Of a stretch of 64,000 nt of DNA, positions 29,465-38,684 are shown piece by piece. The stretch covers positions 124,001 through 188,000 of the forward strand of contig CAVPDG010000010.1 in assembly GCA_963702535.1 (NCBI GenBank). The letters run 5' to 3'. This stretch comes from CAVPDG01 sp963702535 (lineage in GTDB: Bacteria; Chloroflexota; Anaerolineae; Anaerolineales; UBA4823). Every line of letters starts with the position of its first letter. The first letter of the stretch is position 1. The translations under genes were made by a program, and so were the position numbers. The notes under the pieces were generated by a model. The model saw nothing but the letters and a program-made list of their open reading frames with translations. It was not told where the DNA came from and ran no database searches.

Positions 29465-30543
29465 ATGCGCCTTGCTCTGCTGATCTACGGCAGCCTGGAG
29501 ACGATCTCCGGCGGCTATCTTTATGACCGCATGCTGGTCGAGTACCTGCAACGCCAGGGCGACCAGGTCGAGATCATCTCGTTGCCCTGGCGTAATTACG
29601 CCCGGCACTTATGCGATAACCTGGCGCGCTCCCTCTTCAAGCAACTGGATCAGCTGCGCGTGGATGTCTTGCTGCAGGATGAGCTCAACCACCCCTCGCT
29701 GTTCTGGGTCAACCGCCGCCTGGATGGCGCAGTTCCCATCGTATCCATCGTCCACCACCTGCGCAGTAGCGAGCTCCGTCCCTCCTGGCAAAACGCTTTC
29801 TACCGCTGAGATCGAGCGCAGCTATCTCGCTAGCGTCGCCGGATTTATCTTCAACAGCCAGACCACCCGCGGCGTCGTCCAGGGTCTGGTCAAGGGAGCA
29901 AAACCTTTCGTAGTCGCCTTCCCGGCTGGCGACAGGCTTTCCCCGCACATCTCAGAAGATGCAGATCGCCCGGCGAGCTTTTCAGCCAGGTCCGCTGCGC
30001 CTGTTTTTTTTGGGAAACGTCATCCCTCGCAAGGGGCTGCATACCTTGCTTGCCGCGCTCAACGTGCTTTCCAGGGACGCCTGGCAGTTATTTGTCGCCG
30101 GTCGCCTGGATATCGACCGTCCTTATATGCAATCCATCCGCCGCCAGGTTACCGGCTCAGGCTTATCCGGGCAAGTGACTTTCCTGGGAGCGCTGGCTGA
30201 TGAGGCTTTGGGCGAGCAGATGCGCGCCAGTCACGTCCTCGTAGTCCCCTCCTCGTACGAGGGCTTTGGCATCGCTTACCTGGAAGGCATGGGCTGGGGT
30301 CTGCCTGCCATCGCCACATCGGGGGGAGCCGCCGGGGAGATCATCACTCACGGCAGGGACGGATTTTTGATCGAGCCAGGCAACGTCCGGGCATTGAGCG
30401 ACTACCTGCGAGAGCTCTCAGCCGACCGCCAGCGCTTGCTCGCCCTCAGCCTGGCGGCTCGCCAGCGCTTTGCTGTCCATCCCGGCTGGGAACAGACGGG
30501 CAGGCTTATCCGCGGATTCCTGGCGAGTTTTCAGGAGGCGTAA
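29465..30543 (+). CDS. Family 4 glycosyltransferase (two frameshifts)
   Basis: About 359 residues. The N-terminal half begins RLALLIYGSLETISGGYLYDRML (GT-B donor-side loop GG). The C-terminal half has LGNVIPRKGLHTLL, the nucleotide-sugar acid motif SSYEGFGIAYLEGMGWGLPAIAT and then GEIITHGRDGFLI, the classic GT4 E-x7-E region. The frame breaks near 29808 and near 29980; all three parts match one transferase. It ends 2 bp before the methyltransferase. In this operon it would attach a sugar to the pterin- or pyrimidine-like product. Confidence 0.85.
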
Positions 30544-30545
30544 CT

Positions 30546-31460
30546 TTGGAAAAGTTCAGCTATTCATTCACTCGCTATTTGGAAGCGAAGAAGACTATCG
30601 ATGACCGGGCTCTGCACCGCCCCACCTGGGATGCCCTGCGCCGCGAGCTGGCTGATCGGCGCATCGTTGCTCCGCTGCGCCTCCTGGAAGTCGGCGCGGG
30701 CATCGGCACAATGCTGCAGCGTATGGTTGAATGGCAATTGCTCTCCAGCGCGAGCTACACTGCCATCGATCTGGAGCCGCAGAACCTGCTCCTGGCGCGC
30801 CAGCGTCTTGCCACCTGGGGGGAGTTTACAGATGCGCCCCCGCTCAGCGCCACCTTGAAGAAAGGAAATGCGCTCATTTCTCTGGAAATGGAGGCGATCG
30901 ACGTATCTGAATTCGCCCGCCGTAACGCCGGTAAGCGCACCTGGGACCTGCTGGTTGCTCACGCCGTGCTGGACTTATTAGACCTTCCTTCCACCCTCCC
31001 CCAGCTCTTCAGCCTGCTCACCTCCGGGGGTCTCTTTTATTTCACGATAAACTTCGACGGTCTGACGCTCCTCGAGCCAGCGCTCGACCCTGATCTTGAC
31101 GAGCGCATCATGCACCTTTACCACCAGACCATGGATAGCCGCGCCCTCCACGGTGCCCCATCCGGCGATAGCCGCACGGGGCGGCATTTATTCTCCCACT
31201 TACAGCAATCCGGCGCACAGGTGCTGCAGGCAGGCGCCTCCGATTGGGTGGTTTTCCCTCAGCAGGGCAGATACCCGGCAGACGAGGCATATTTTTTGCA
31301 CTTCATCATCCACACCATCCAGAACGCTCTCTCAGGTCATCCCGAGCTGGATGCGCTGCAGTTTGCGCAGTGGGTCGCCCAGCGGCACGCCCAGGTCGAG
31401 CGCGGCGAGCTCGTTTACATCGCCCACCAGATCGATTTCTTCGGCAAATACCCAGGATAA
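30546..31460 (+). CDS. SAM-dependent class I methyltransferase
   Basis: A 304-residue protein with motif I LLEVGAGIGTM and an acidic residue in YTAIDLEP ending strand 2. Its TTG start at 30546 is supported by AGGAGG about 8 bp upstream and by the lack of a better start. The C-terminal 120 residues are not typical of small methyltransferases and may bind the acceptor. As last gene of the ribA-started run it is likely to methylate the same product. Confidence 0.8.
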   Translation: MEKFSYSFTRYLEAKKTIDDRALHRPTWDALRRELADRRIVAPLRLLEVGAGIGTMLQRMVEWQLLSSASYTAIDLEPQNLLLARQRLATWGEFTDAPPLSATLKKGNALISLEMEAIDVSEFARRNAGKRTWDLLVAHAVLDLLDLPSTLPQLFSLLTSGGLFYFTINFDGLTLLEPALDPDLDERIMHLYHQTMDSRALHGAPSGDSRTGRHLFSHLQQSGAQVLQAGASDWVVFPQQGRYPADEAYFLHFIIHTIQNALSGHPELDALQFAQWVAQRHAQVERGELVYIAHQIDFFGKYPG

Positions 31461-31461
31461 G

Positions 31462-32035
31462 TTGGAAATCTTCTCTACCCACCGCACCCGGCACCTACGC
31501 CCTCCATCTGCACCTGGCAACTCCCAGCACAGCGCAGATCGGAAAGCTGGGAAGCTTCTCCTTTCAGCCGGGCGAGTACGTCTACGTTGGCAGCGCTTTC
31601 GGTCCTGGCGGTTTGCAAGCCCGCCTGGGGAGGCATTTGCATCCCTCGGGAAAGCGCCACTGGCATATCGATGATTTCCTTCCGCTGGCGCAACCGGTTG
31701 GATTCTGGTTCACCACGCTGCCTGTCCACCTGGAGTGCCGCTGGGTAGCCACCCTGCAGTTGCTCCCAGGAGCGAATTTCCCTGCCCGCGGTCTGGGCGC
31801 CAGCGATTGCCGCCGTAGCTGCCCGGCGCACCTGCTGGCTTTTCCTCTTCTCGACCTGCGCCTCACCGGCGAAAGGCTCGAACAGGCTGCATCTGAAATC
31901 GCCCCCCAGCAGCATACCCTGAATTGCCAGGTGGTCAGAACGCCCTGCCCGCCCAATCAGCGCCGTGGAGTATCGGATGCCAAGACGTCAGACAATGAGG
32001 TAAAATGGTTGCAGTGCTTTTTCCCGGAAGGATAG
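31462..32035 (+). CDS. DUF123 (GIY-YIG-like) nuclease-domain protein (probable frameshift near its start)
   Basis: About 190 residues. It shows the DUF123 pattern APGTYALHLHL, then YVYVGSAFGPGGLQARLGRHL, KRHWHIDDFL, and an ASDCRRSCPAHL cysteine region. The domain often accompanies endonuclease III in archaea and some bacteria. The reading frame containing the domain has no standard start, whereas TTG 31462, two bases after the methyltransferase stop and just behind AGGA, begins a short overlapping frame; one base change near 31475 would join them. Its substrate is unknown; a DNA-processing role is inferred from family context. Confidence 0.7.
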
Positions 32036-32041
32036 ATCATC

Positions 32042-32584
32042 TTGAGAAAATATCTGCGTGATTACGGTTTCCTTTTTCTGGTGGCGACAACCATCGTCGT
32101 GCTGGATCAATTGAGCAAGCTATGGGTGCGCACGCAATTAGAGTATGGAGAGGCGTGGGCGCCATGGGATTGGCTACTTCCTTACGCCCGCCTCATCCAT
32201 GTCCAAAACACGGGAGCCGCATTTGGTATGCTCCAGGGGATGAATGTGGTCTTTACCATCCTGGCAATCGTTGTTTCCTGTGTCATTATTTATTACTTCC
32301 CGCATGTCCCGCGCGAAGATTGGCTCCTGCGCCTGGCGTTAGCCTTGCAGCTCGGAGGCGCGGTGGGCAACCTGGTCGACCGGGTCACGGAGGGCTATGT
32401 TACAGATTTCGTCTCGGTGGGAAGGTTTCCGGTCTTCAATGTTGCCGATGCATCGATCTCTATCGGTGTGGCTTTGTTGATCCTGGCGATGTGGCTCAAA
32501 GAGAGAGAACAAAAATCTCACCCGGCCCCTCCCGGCTCCGAGCCGGCTGAGATACAGAAACCGGAGGAGATGCGGAGTGAGTGA
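32042..32584 (+). CDS. lspA: Lipoprotein signal peptidase II
   Basis: A 180-residue membrane aspartyl protease that removes lipoprotein signal peptides at the lipobox Cys. It has four transmembrane helices, the motif VQNTGAAFGML, and the catalytic aspartates in GNLVDR and FNVADASIS. The TTG start 32042 lies 6 bp after the DUF123 stop. It overlaps the pseudouridine synthase gene by 8 bp. The Glu/Pro-rich hydrophilic C-terminus (about 30 residues) is an extension. The many lipoproteins in this window are its expected clients. Confidence 0.95.
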   Translation: MRKYLRDYGFLFLVATTIVVLDQLSKLWVRTQLEYGEAWAPWDWLLPYARLIHVQNTGAAFGMLQGMNVVFTILAIVVSCVIIYYFPHVPREDWLLRLALALQLGGAVGNLVDRVTEGYVTDFVSVGRFPVFNVADASISIGVALLILAMWLKEREQKSHPAPPGSEPAEIQKPEEMRSE

Positions 32585-33497
32585 GCGCCAGGTCGAGTTG
32601 CACTTCGAGCAACCCGCCGAGCGACTGGACAAATTCCTGGTCACCCAGCTCCCCGAGTTCTCACGCTCCCGGCTGCAGGGATTGATCAAGGACGGATATG
32701 TATTGGTGAACGGACAGCCCGCCCGCAAGGCAGGGCAAATGCTGGATAGGGGCGCCGTTCTGCAGATCACCATCCCACCTGTCGAGCCTGCTACGCTGGT
32801 GGCTGAGCAAATCCCACTGGATATCCTGTTCGAGAATGACGACCTGCTGGTTGTGAACAAGCCGGCTGGGATGGTTGTCCACCCTGCGGCAGGGCACTCC
32901 ACCGGCACACTGGTGCACGCAGCTCTGGCGCATTCTCCGGAGATGCAGGGCATCGGCGGAGAAAAACGCCCCGGCGTGGTGCACCGCCTGGATAAAGACA
33001 CCTCCGGGATCATCCTGCTGGCTAAGAACGATGCCGCCCACCACTGGCTGCAAGAACAGTTCCGCCTGCGCCGGGTTTCCAAGCGTTACATTGCCCTGGT
33101 GGACGGCAAGCCATCCACCCCCGTCGGCAGGATCGAGGCGGCTATCGGGCGCAGCCCGGCGCAGCGCAAGCAGATGGCTGTGACCGCAGAGAACAAAGGT
33201 CGAGAGGCGGTCAGCGAGTACAGGGTCCTCGAAAGCTTTCCCCGCCATACCTTGCTGGAGGTGCACCCCATCACCGGGCGCACGCACCAGATCAGGCTTC
33301 ACCTGGCATTCATCGGCTGCCCGGTTGCCGGCGATACGGTTTACGGCAGGAAAAAATCGACCGTACCGCTGCAACGCCATTTCCTGCACGCCGCCAGCCT
33401 GAGCATTGTATTGCCCCGCCAGGCAGAACCACATCATTTCGAAGCGCCCCTCCCACAGGAGCTGGTTGCGGTGCTCGCAGTCACTGCGGGAGAATAG
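32577..33497 (+). CDS. rluD: RluA-family 23S rRNA pseudouridine synthase (RluD-like)
   Basis: A 306-residue enzyme with an N-terminal S4 RNA-binding domain (EFSRSRLQGLIKDGYVLVNG) and the catalytic motif HRLDKDTSGIILLAKN, with the Asp that attacks uridine. ITGRTHQIRLHLAFIG is the second conserved block. The GTG start 32577 overlaps lspA; the lspA-rluD order is common in bacteria. The exact rRNA sites cannot be read from sequence, so the RluD assignment rests on domain order and neighbourhood. Confidence 0.93.
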   Translation: MSERQVELHFEQPAERLDKFLVTQLPEFSRSRLQGLIKDGYVLVNGQPARKAGQMLDRGAVLQITIPPVEPATLVAEQIPLDILFENDDLLVVNKPAGMVVHPAAGHSTGTLVHAALAHSPEMQGIGGEKRPGVVHRLDKDTSGIILLAKNDAAHHWLQEQFRLRRVSKRYIALVDGKPSTPVGRIEAAIGRSPAQRKQMAVTAENKGREAVSEYRVLESFPRHTLLEVHPITGRTHQIRLHLAFIGCPVAGDTVYGRKKSTVPLQRHFLHAASLSIVLPRQAEPHHFEAPLPQELVAVLAVTAGE

Positions 33498-33514
33498 CCT
33501 CCCAGGAGTTGCAG

Positions 33515-34570
33515 ATGGACTTCATTGACCTTCGTTCAGACACTGTCACGCATCCCACGCCCGCCATGCGAGAGGCAATGGCTCAAGCCGTTGTCGGAGA
33601 CGATGTATTCGGCGAAGACCCAACAGTCAACCGGCTACAGGAAATGGCTGCCGCGTTGATGGGTAAAGAAGCCGGTCTTTTCGTCGCTTCCGGAACGATG
33701 GGCAACCTGGCAGCCGTCCTGGCGCACTGCGGCAGGGGCGATGAAGTTATCCTGGGAGACAAAGCCCACACCTTCCTGTTCGAGGCTGGCGGCATCTCCG
33801 CCCTCGGTGGAGTGCACTCGCACCAGGTTCCCAACCAGGCGGATGGCTCGTTGGCGTTGGAGGATATCCGCGCTGCTATCCGCTCGGACGATCCTCATTA
33901 CCCTGTCACGCGCCTGATCACCCTGGAAAACACCCACAACCGCTGCGGAGGCGTCTACCAGACCGCCGCCTACACCCGCCGCGTTAGCGAGCTGGCGCGC
34001 CAGCAGGGGATCAAGCTACACCTGGATGGAGCGCGCATTTTCAACGCTGCTGCAGCCCAGGGTATCCCGGCAAAAGACCTGGCTGACCCGGTCGATTCGG
34101 TTACATTTTGCTTGAGCAAGGGGTTATGCGCGCCGGTCGGCTCCGTGCTGTGTGGCACCGAAGCGTTCATCTCGCACGCCCACCGCATCCGCAAGCAGCT
34201 GGGAGGCGGTATGCGCCAGGCGGGCGTGCTGGCAGCGGCAGGCATCGTCGCACTGGAACAGATGGCGCCTCGCCTCGCAGAAGATCACGCCCGGGCGCGG
34301 CGCCTGGCTGAGGGCTTGGGTGGCATTCCCGGCATCCTCCTGGATATGGGTATGCCGCAATCCAATATGGTGTTTTGCGCCCTGGGTGATGAAGTGCCCC
34401 TGGATGCCTCGCAGGTGGTGTCTGCTCTCGCCCGGTATGGGGTGCGTGTCGGCGCTGTGGCAGAGCGGCGCTTTCGCCTGGTGACGCACTATTGGATCAG
34501 CGACGCCGATGTGGATACGGCCGTCCAGGCATTCGCCAGCGTTCTCAAGGGCGAAGCGATCGCGAATTAG
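33515..34570 (+). CDS. ltaE: Low-specificity L-threonine aldolase
   Basis: A 351-residue PLP enzyme (fold type I) that cleaves L-threonine or allo-threonine to glycine and acetaldehyde. Landmarks are DLRSDTVTHPTPAMREAM, GDDVFGEDPTVNRL, LENTHNRCGG, KLHLDGARIFNA and the PLP-lysine region CLSKGLCAPVGSVL. ATG 33515 is chosen because AGGAG lies 6 bp upstream, rather than the TTG at 33509. Its stop codon overlaps the stop of the convergent cyclase gene. Confidence 0.93.
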   Translation: MDFIDLRSDTVTHPTPAMREAMAQAVVGDDVFGEDPTVNRLQEMAAALMGKEAGLFVASGTMGNLAAVLAHCGRGDEVILGDKAHTFLFEAGGISALGGVHSHQVPNQADGSLALEDIRAAIRSDDPHYPVTRLITLENTHNRCGGVYQTAAYTRRVSELARQQGIKLHLDGARIFNAAAAQGIPAKDLADPVDSVTFCLSKGLCAPVGSVLCGTEAFISHAHRIRKQLGGGMRQAGVLAAAGIVALEQMAPRLAEDHARARRLAEGLGGIPGILLDMGMPQSNMVFCALGDEVPLDASQVVSALARYGVRVGAVAERRFRLVTHYWISDADVDTAVQAFASVLKGEAIAN

Positions 34571-36137
34571 CCTGGTGGAAAGGCGCCTGTCGGATTTGCC
34601 TGGCTCCAATAGGCAGCCTGAGGCTCAATTTGATCACGACCGCGCGCTTTTGCCAGGTAAAGGCGCCGGTCAGCCAGGTCGACCAGTTGTTCGCCGCCGG
34701 AGACTTCTGCGAAGATCGCGATCCCCTGGCTGACGGTTGGCATCGGGATGGATCTCCCATCCTGCGTCGTAACTGCCAGCAAACGCAAATTCATGCGGAT
34801 GCGCTCGGCGACCTGCATAGCTTGACTGCCGCTCGTCTCCGGCAATAAGATCGCAAATTCTTCCCCTCCCCACCTTCCCAGCAGGTCGCGACTGCGGACG
34901 CTCTGGCGCAGCGCCGATACGAGCAGCGTCAGCGCCTGGTCGCCTGCCAGGTGCCCATAATTATCGTTGTACTGCTTGAAAAGATCCACATCCAGCATGA
35001 TCAGGCTGAGAGGCGTCTTGCTGACGCTCGAGGATTGCACCATTTCTTCCAGGTATGCCAGGAACTGGCCATGATTGTAGACCTGGGTCAGGCTATCCAG
35101 GCGCGACAGGCGCTCAACCTCGGCATAGCGATAGGCGTTATCGATCACCAATGCGGTCTGCTGCGCCATGCTCTCTAATAGCTCCAGGTCATCCTGATCA
35201 AATGCGTTCTTTCGATAGGATGCCATCGCCACGATGCCGTGTAGCCGTTTACCAACCGCAACCGGCGCGCCCATCCAGGAGAGGCTGGAGCGGGGTTTGC
35301 CGATGACCCGCGCCTTCACACCCACATTCGACAGCTCCTTGGGCATATCGCGGAGCAATAGAGATTTCCGGTTATGGATCACCCAGCCTGCCAGTGTGTC
35401 TTCAACCGGGATCTCGATCGGAGGGAAGAAATCCCCATCGTCATAGAAGAGCTCAAGGCGGATATTGCCGCCGTTTACCAGTCCAACATAATAGGTATCT
35501 GCCAACAACGCTTGCTGAACCGAGGCGCAGACCAGAGAAATGACCTTTTCAACCTCAATGGAGGAGCTGATCGTGCGCGACATGCGGTTGATCGCCTCGA
35601 GTTCGCTGCACTTTTCTGGCGACTACCGTCCCCAGGCGGAAATGGGTTTCGTTCAACAGCACCCCGGTCATACTGATGATCAGGATGTCCTCCCAACCGA
35701 AGCTCAGCGGCTGCATCATAACAATCACCGCGGCGGTAAAAATGGCGATCATCAGATAGACCTGCCAGCGACCGAGGACGATGCAGGAGAGCGTTATCGT
35801 AGCGATCCACACCAGGTACTGGAACGGGCGCAAGCCGAGAGGCAGCAGGACGAAATAGTACAAGCATACCCGCCGCATTGAGCACAGCAATAAGCCAGCG
35901 GGTAGCTGGCTTGCGCCCCATGGGAAAGACAAGCGTCAGGGAAAGAAGCCAGGCGTAAACAATGATTCCTGCGCCGGCAACCAGGATCCGCGCGCGTTGG
36001 TTCGCCTCGACCAGCCCCGAGAAGCCAAAAACCATAACGATCAAGCCAGCTACCGATGCAATGATCGCGGCCGGGTAAAGGAGATACCTTTCTTTTCCCT
36101 GAACGAGATAATCTAGCGAACGAGATGTGGCAGTCAT
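34567..36137 (-). CDS. Membrane GAF-GGDEF diguanylate cyclase (two frameshifts)
   Basis: About 523 residues. The N-terminal third has about six membrane helices (YLLYPAAIIASVAGLIVMVFG; ILVAGAGIIVYAWLLSLTLVF; CIVLGRWQVYLMIAIFTAAVIV), a GAF domain follows (about 35120-35560), then a GGDEF domain with the intact motif RWGGEEFAILLP and the metal-binding LDVDLFKQYNDNYGHLAGD. It should make cyclic di-GMP from GTP in response to a signal sensed by the GAF or membrane part. I see no RxxD inhibitory site directly before the GGEEF. The frame breaks near 35870 and near 35610, where the membrane part joins ELEAINRMSRTIS. It is transcribed divergently from the nucleoside phosphorylase. Confidence 0.85.
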
Positions 36138-36207
36138 TACCTCTGGCGCTAATAAGGGCGGTGTTTATGGCGGCGCCTTGCACGAATTCCGAGAATTGTA
36201 CAACAGA

Positions 36208-36234
36208 TTTACAAATTTAGCGACATGTTATAAT
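36208..36234 (+). promoter_or_regulatory. Candidate promoter upstream of purine nucleoside phosphorylase
   Basis: A perfect TATAAT lies at 36229-36234. The best -35 is TTTACA at 36208-36213, 15 bp away, which is short. The predicted start falls at the edge of the MITE-like element (36239), so that element would be transcribed as the 5' leader. Confidence 0.5.
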
Positions 36235-36238
36235 TTGT

Positions 36239-36339
36239 GGGTGCACTAAAAGGTTGTTTTCGGTTTTGGTGGTGCGGGCGGGCGTACGCCCGCACGCACC
36301 ACCAAAACCGAGATATCCTAACAACTTTTGAGTGCTCCC
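36239..36339. mobile_element. MITE-like element with terminal inverted repeats and an inner palindrome
   Basis: A 101-bp element bounded by 20-bp imperfect inverted repeats: GGGTGCACTAAAAGGTTGTT (36239-36258) and AACAACTTTTGAGTGCTCCC (36320-36339), matching at 17 of 20 positions. Inside is a 16-bp perfect stem, CGGTTTTGGTGGTGCG (36261-36276) with its complement (36295-36310), enclosing the palindrome GGGCGTACGCCC. It has no coding capacity of its own. I do not see an exact target-site duplication. The end sequence is not one I can assign to an IS family. Confidence 0.7.
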
Positions 36340-36380
36340 TAATTGGGTTGCCCGGCTATTTTCCCCAGAAAGCAAGGTGT

Positions 36381-37238
36381 ATGGACACTCAAAAAATAAC
36401 CCCGAAAGATTTCTTTACCCTGGATGAGATCGACCTGGTCGCTGACCGTGTGCGCTCGCAAATTTCGCGCCAGCCGCAGGTTGCAGTGATCCTGGGGTCC
36501 GGTTTAGGCGCACTGGCAGATGCGGTAGGAGGAGCGCAGCTCATTTCCTACCAGGATCTTCCCTTCTGGCCAGTCTCTACAGTCCCGGGGCATCAGGGAC
36601 GTTTGGTGGTCGGAGAGCTGGAAAATAAAACCGTGCTCGTCATGCAGGGGCGAGCGCACTATTACGAAGGGTACAGCATCGCCCAGGTTGGGCTGCCCGT
36701 TCGCGTCTTCCAGCGCCTGGGCATCCAGATACTCATCGTCACCAACGCTGCCGGAGCCGTTAACCCAGGCTTCAATCCCGGCGATTTAATGTTGATCACC
36801 GACCATCTCAACATGGTCGGCATGGCTGGTTTGAACCCGCTGCGTGGACCCAACCTGGATGAGCTTGGACCGCGTTTCCCGGATATGAGCCAGAGCTACG
36901 ACCGTGAGCTCTGCAGCCTGGCGCGCAACGTTGCCAGGGAACAAAGCTTGCATCTGAATGAAGGTGTGTATGTATGCCTGGCTGGACCTTCTTTCGAGAC
37001 TCCAGCAGATCTGCGCTTCTTGCGAATGGCAGGTGCAGATGCGGTAGGGATGTCAACAGTGCCCGAGGTAACCGTCGCCCGGCATGGCGGGATGCGCGTC
37101 CTGGGCATCTCCGGTATCAGCAATAAAGCCAACCTGGACGGCAGCACGATCACAACGCATACCGAAGTCCTGGAAGCCGGGCGGGTTATTGTTCCCAAGC
37201 TCGTGACGCTCATCAGGGGAGTGCTGCAAAATTTGTGA
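36381..37238 (+). CDS. Purine nucleoside phosphorylase (PNP type II, PunA-like)
   Basis: A 285-residue trimeric-type purine nucleoside phosphorylase that splits inosine and guanosine with phosphate. Landmarks are VILGSGLGALADAV (phosphate loop), GRAHYYEGY, LIVTNAAGAVNPGFNPGDLMLI, LAGPSFETPADLRFLR and the purine-binding Asn in SGISNKAN. ATG 36381 has AAGGTG just upstream. The coding frame extends further upstream through the MITE-like element, but those codons are not part of the gene. It is the first gene after the divergent promoter region. Confidence 0.93.
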   Translation: MDTQKITPKDFFTLDEIDLVADRVRSQISRQPQVAVILGSGLGALADAVGGAQLISYQDLPFWPVSTVPGHQGRLVVGELENKTVLVMQGRAHYYEGYSIAQVGLPVRVFQRLGIQILIVTNAAGAVNPGFNPGDLMLITDHLNMVGMAGLNPLRGPNLDELGPRFPDMSQSYDRELCSLARNVAREQSLHLNEGVYVCLAGPSFETPADLRFLRMAGADAVGMSTVPEVTVARHGGMRVLGISGISNKANLDGSTITTHTEVLEAGRVIVPKLVTLIRGVLQNL

Positions 37239-37303
37239 TCCCAATAAAATGGTAGGTATCAGCCCGGCATCTGGCAGCGTGCCGCCGGGCGTTCGATGCA
37301 CGC

Positions 37304-38020
37304 ATGGAAGAAGCACTCCGGTTTTTCCGAGCTTACGAAGTATGGATCTACTTGCTGCTGGCGTTGGGGGGATTGTTCTATGCCCGAAAGTTCATCCATG
37401 CTTGGCAAGAGTTGCGCGATGCTGCTTTTGGTTTGGAGCGCGATAATGCTCAAGCGCACCTTAACCAAGCAGCCAGCATTCTTGTGATCATTTTAGCTAT
37501 GGCAATAACCGAAGTGGTTCTCGTCTCCTTCATTGCACCGGCAGTGCCCGGCGCCATTCCCCTGCCAACAGCCACGCTCAATGTCCTGGCAACGCCCACC
37601 ACGACCCTGCCCCCTGGTCAACCGACAACCAGCGCTCTACCAGGGCTGCAAGATACTGCCGCCGCCTCTTCTCCCGAAGCAACGGCGCAAACCGGCTGCG
37701 TTCCTGGTCAGGTTGAGATCCTTGCGCCATTGAATGGATCAGAGATCAGCGGGGTGGTGCAGATCACCGGAACGGTGGATATCCCAAATTTCGGTTTTTA
37801 TAAGCTGGAGATGAAGCGGGTAGAAGAGAGCAGTTGGCTGACCATCCTGGCGGGGAATGAACCAAAAACCAACGGCTTGCTCGGCTCCTGGAACACCAGC
37901 TTGCTGTCTCCAGGGAACCACCAGCTCAGCCTGGTGGCGGCTGACAATACAGGTCAGTCATTGATACCCTGTACCATCGAGGTGAGGGTGACCAACCTTA
38001 CCGGTACACCTCAGCCTTAA
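37304..38020 (+). CDS. Membrane protein with a Pro/Thr linker and an Ig-like outer domain
   Basis: A 238-residue protein. Two transmembrane segments (VWIYLLLALGGLFYARKFI; ILVIILAMAITEVVLVSFI) are followed by a Thr/Pro-rich linker and an extracytoplasmic beta domain, VEILAPLNGSEISGVVQITG to SLIPCTIEVRV, with a pair of cysteines likely to form a disulphide. The Ig-like Big_9 pattern (GSEISGVVQITGTVD) is similar to that in the secreted HAF/FN3 protein at 44-46 kb. No enzyme motif is present; it probably interacts with cell-wall or surface components. Confidence 0.7.
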   Translation: MEEALRFFRAYEVWIYLLLALGGLFYARKFIHAWQELRDAAFGLERDNAQAHLNQAASILVIILAMAITEVVLVSFIAPAVPGAIPLPTATLNVLATPTTTLPPGQPTTSALPGLQDTAAASSPEATAQTGCVPGQVEILAPLNGSEISGVVQITGTVDIPNFGFYKLEMKRVEESSWLTILAGNEPKTNGLLGSWNTSLLSPGNHQLSLVAADNTGQSLIPCTIEVRVTNLTGTPQP

Positions 38021-38040
38021 AAGTTAGGAGGGAAAATACC

Positions 38041-38580
38041 ATGCCCGAGATCGAGATACGCCCGGCGATCGCAGCCGATATCGCCTCCCTGGTAGCGATC
38101 GACCACACCTACTCCAGCGATTACGTCTGGCAAATGGAAATGCAGGTTGAAGAGGGTAGAATTGGCATCAGCTTTCGCGAGATCCACCTGCCGCGCTCTG
38201 TGCGCGTCGACTACCCGCGGCCAGCCCGCCTCCTGGCAGATAACTGGACAGAGCGGCACGGTCTTCTGGTGGCAATCCACAACAGTGAGGTTGTGGGTTA
38301 CATCAGCATGATGCTGAATATCGCCCCCAATACCGCCTGGACGACCGATTTAGTCGTGGTGCGCCGCCTGCGCCGCCAGGGGATCGGCAGCGCCCTGGTC
38401 CTGGCCGCCCAGGAATGGGGCGAGAACCACGCCTGCCGCCGCCTTGTCCTTGAAATGCAGCCCAAGAACTACCCCGCCATTCACCTGGCGCAGAAGCTCG
38501 GCTTCGACCTGTGCGGCTACAACGACCTTTACTATACCAATCACGACATTGCTCTTTTCTTCGCAAGGTCATTGCGCTAG
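38041..38580 (+). CDS. GNAT-family N-acetyltransferase
   Basis: A 179-residue protein with the acetyl-CoA-binding motif A V.RRLRRQGIGSALVLAA and a C-terminal strand LEMQPKNYPAIHLAQKLGF, the usual GNAT end. The substrate (an amine, perhaps a protein N-terminus or small molecule) is not visible. ATG 38041 follows TTAGGAGGGAA. It stands in a line of single genes with unrelated roles. Confidence 0.88.
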   Translation: MPEIEIRPAIAADIASLVAIDHTYSSDYVWQMEMQVEEGRIGISFREIHLPRSVRVDYPRPARLLADNWTERHGLLVAIHNSEVVGYISMMLNIAPNTAWTTDLVVVRRLRRQGIGSALVLAAQEWGENHACRRLVLEMQPKNYPAIHLAQKLGFDLCGYNDLYYTNHDIALFFARSLR

Positions 38581-38684
38581 AATGTAGGTAGCATTTGGGG
38601 TTCTTCCCTGATTTACTGCTGACCGGCGCAGTCCAAAGGGATTCGGGATAAGAGTTTTGTTGTTGATTACCGGTTGATGATTCA

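Noticed and set aside
36237..36380. N-terminal extension of purine nucleoside phosphorylase through the MITE
   Set aside because: The extra codons are palindromic DNA; the enzyme family begins about where ATG 36381 lies, which has its own ribosome binding site.
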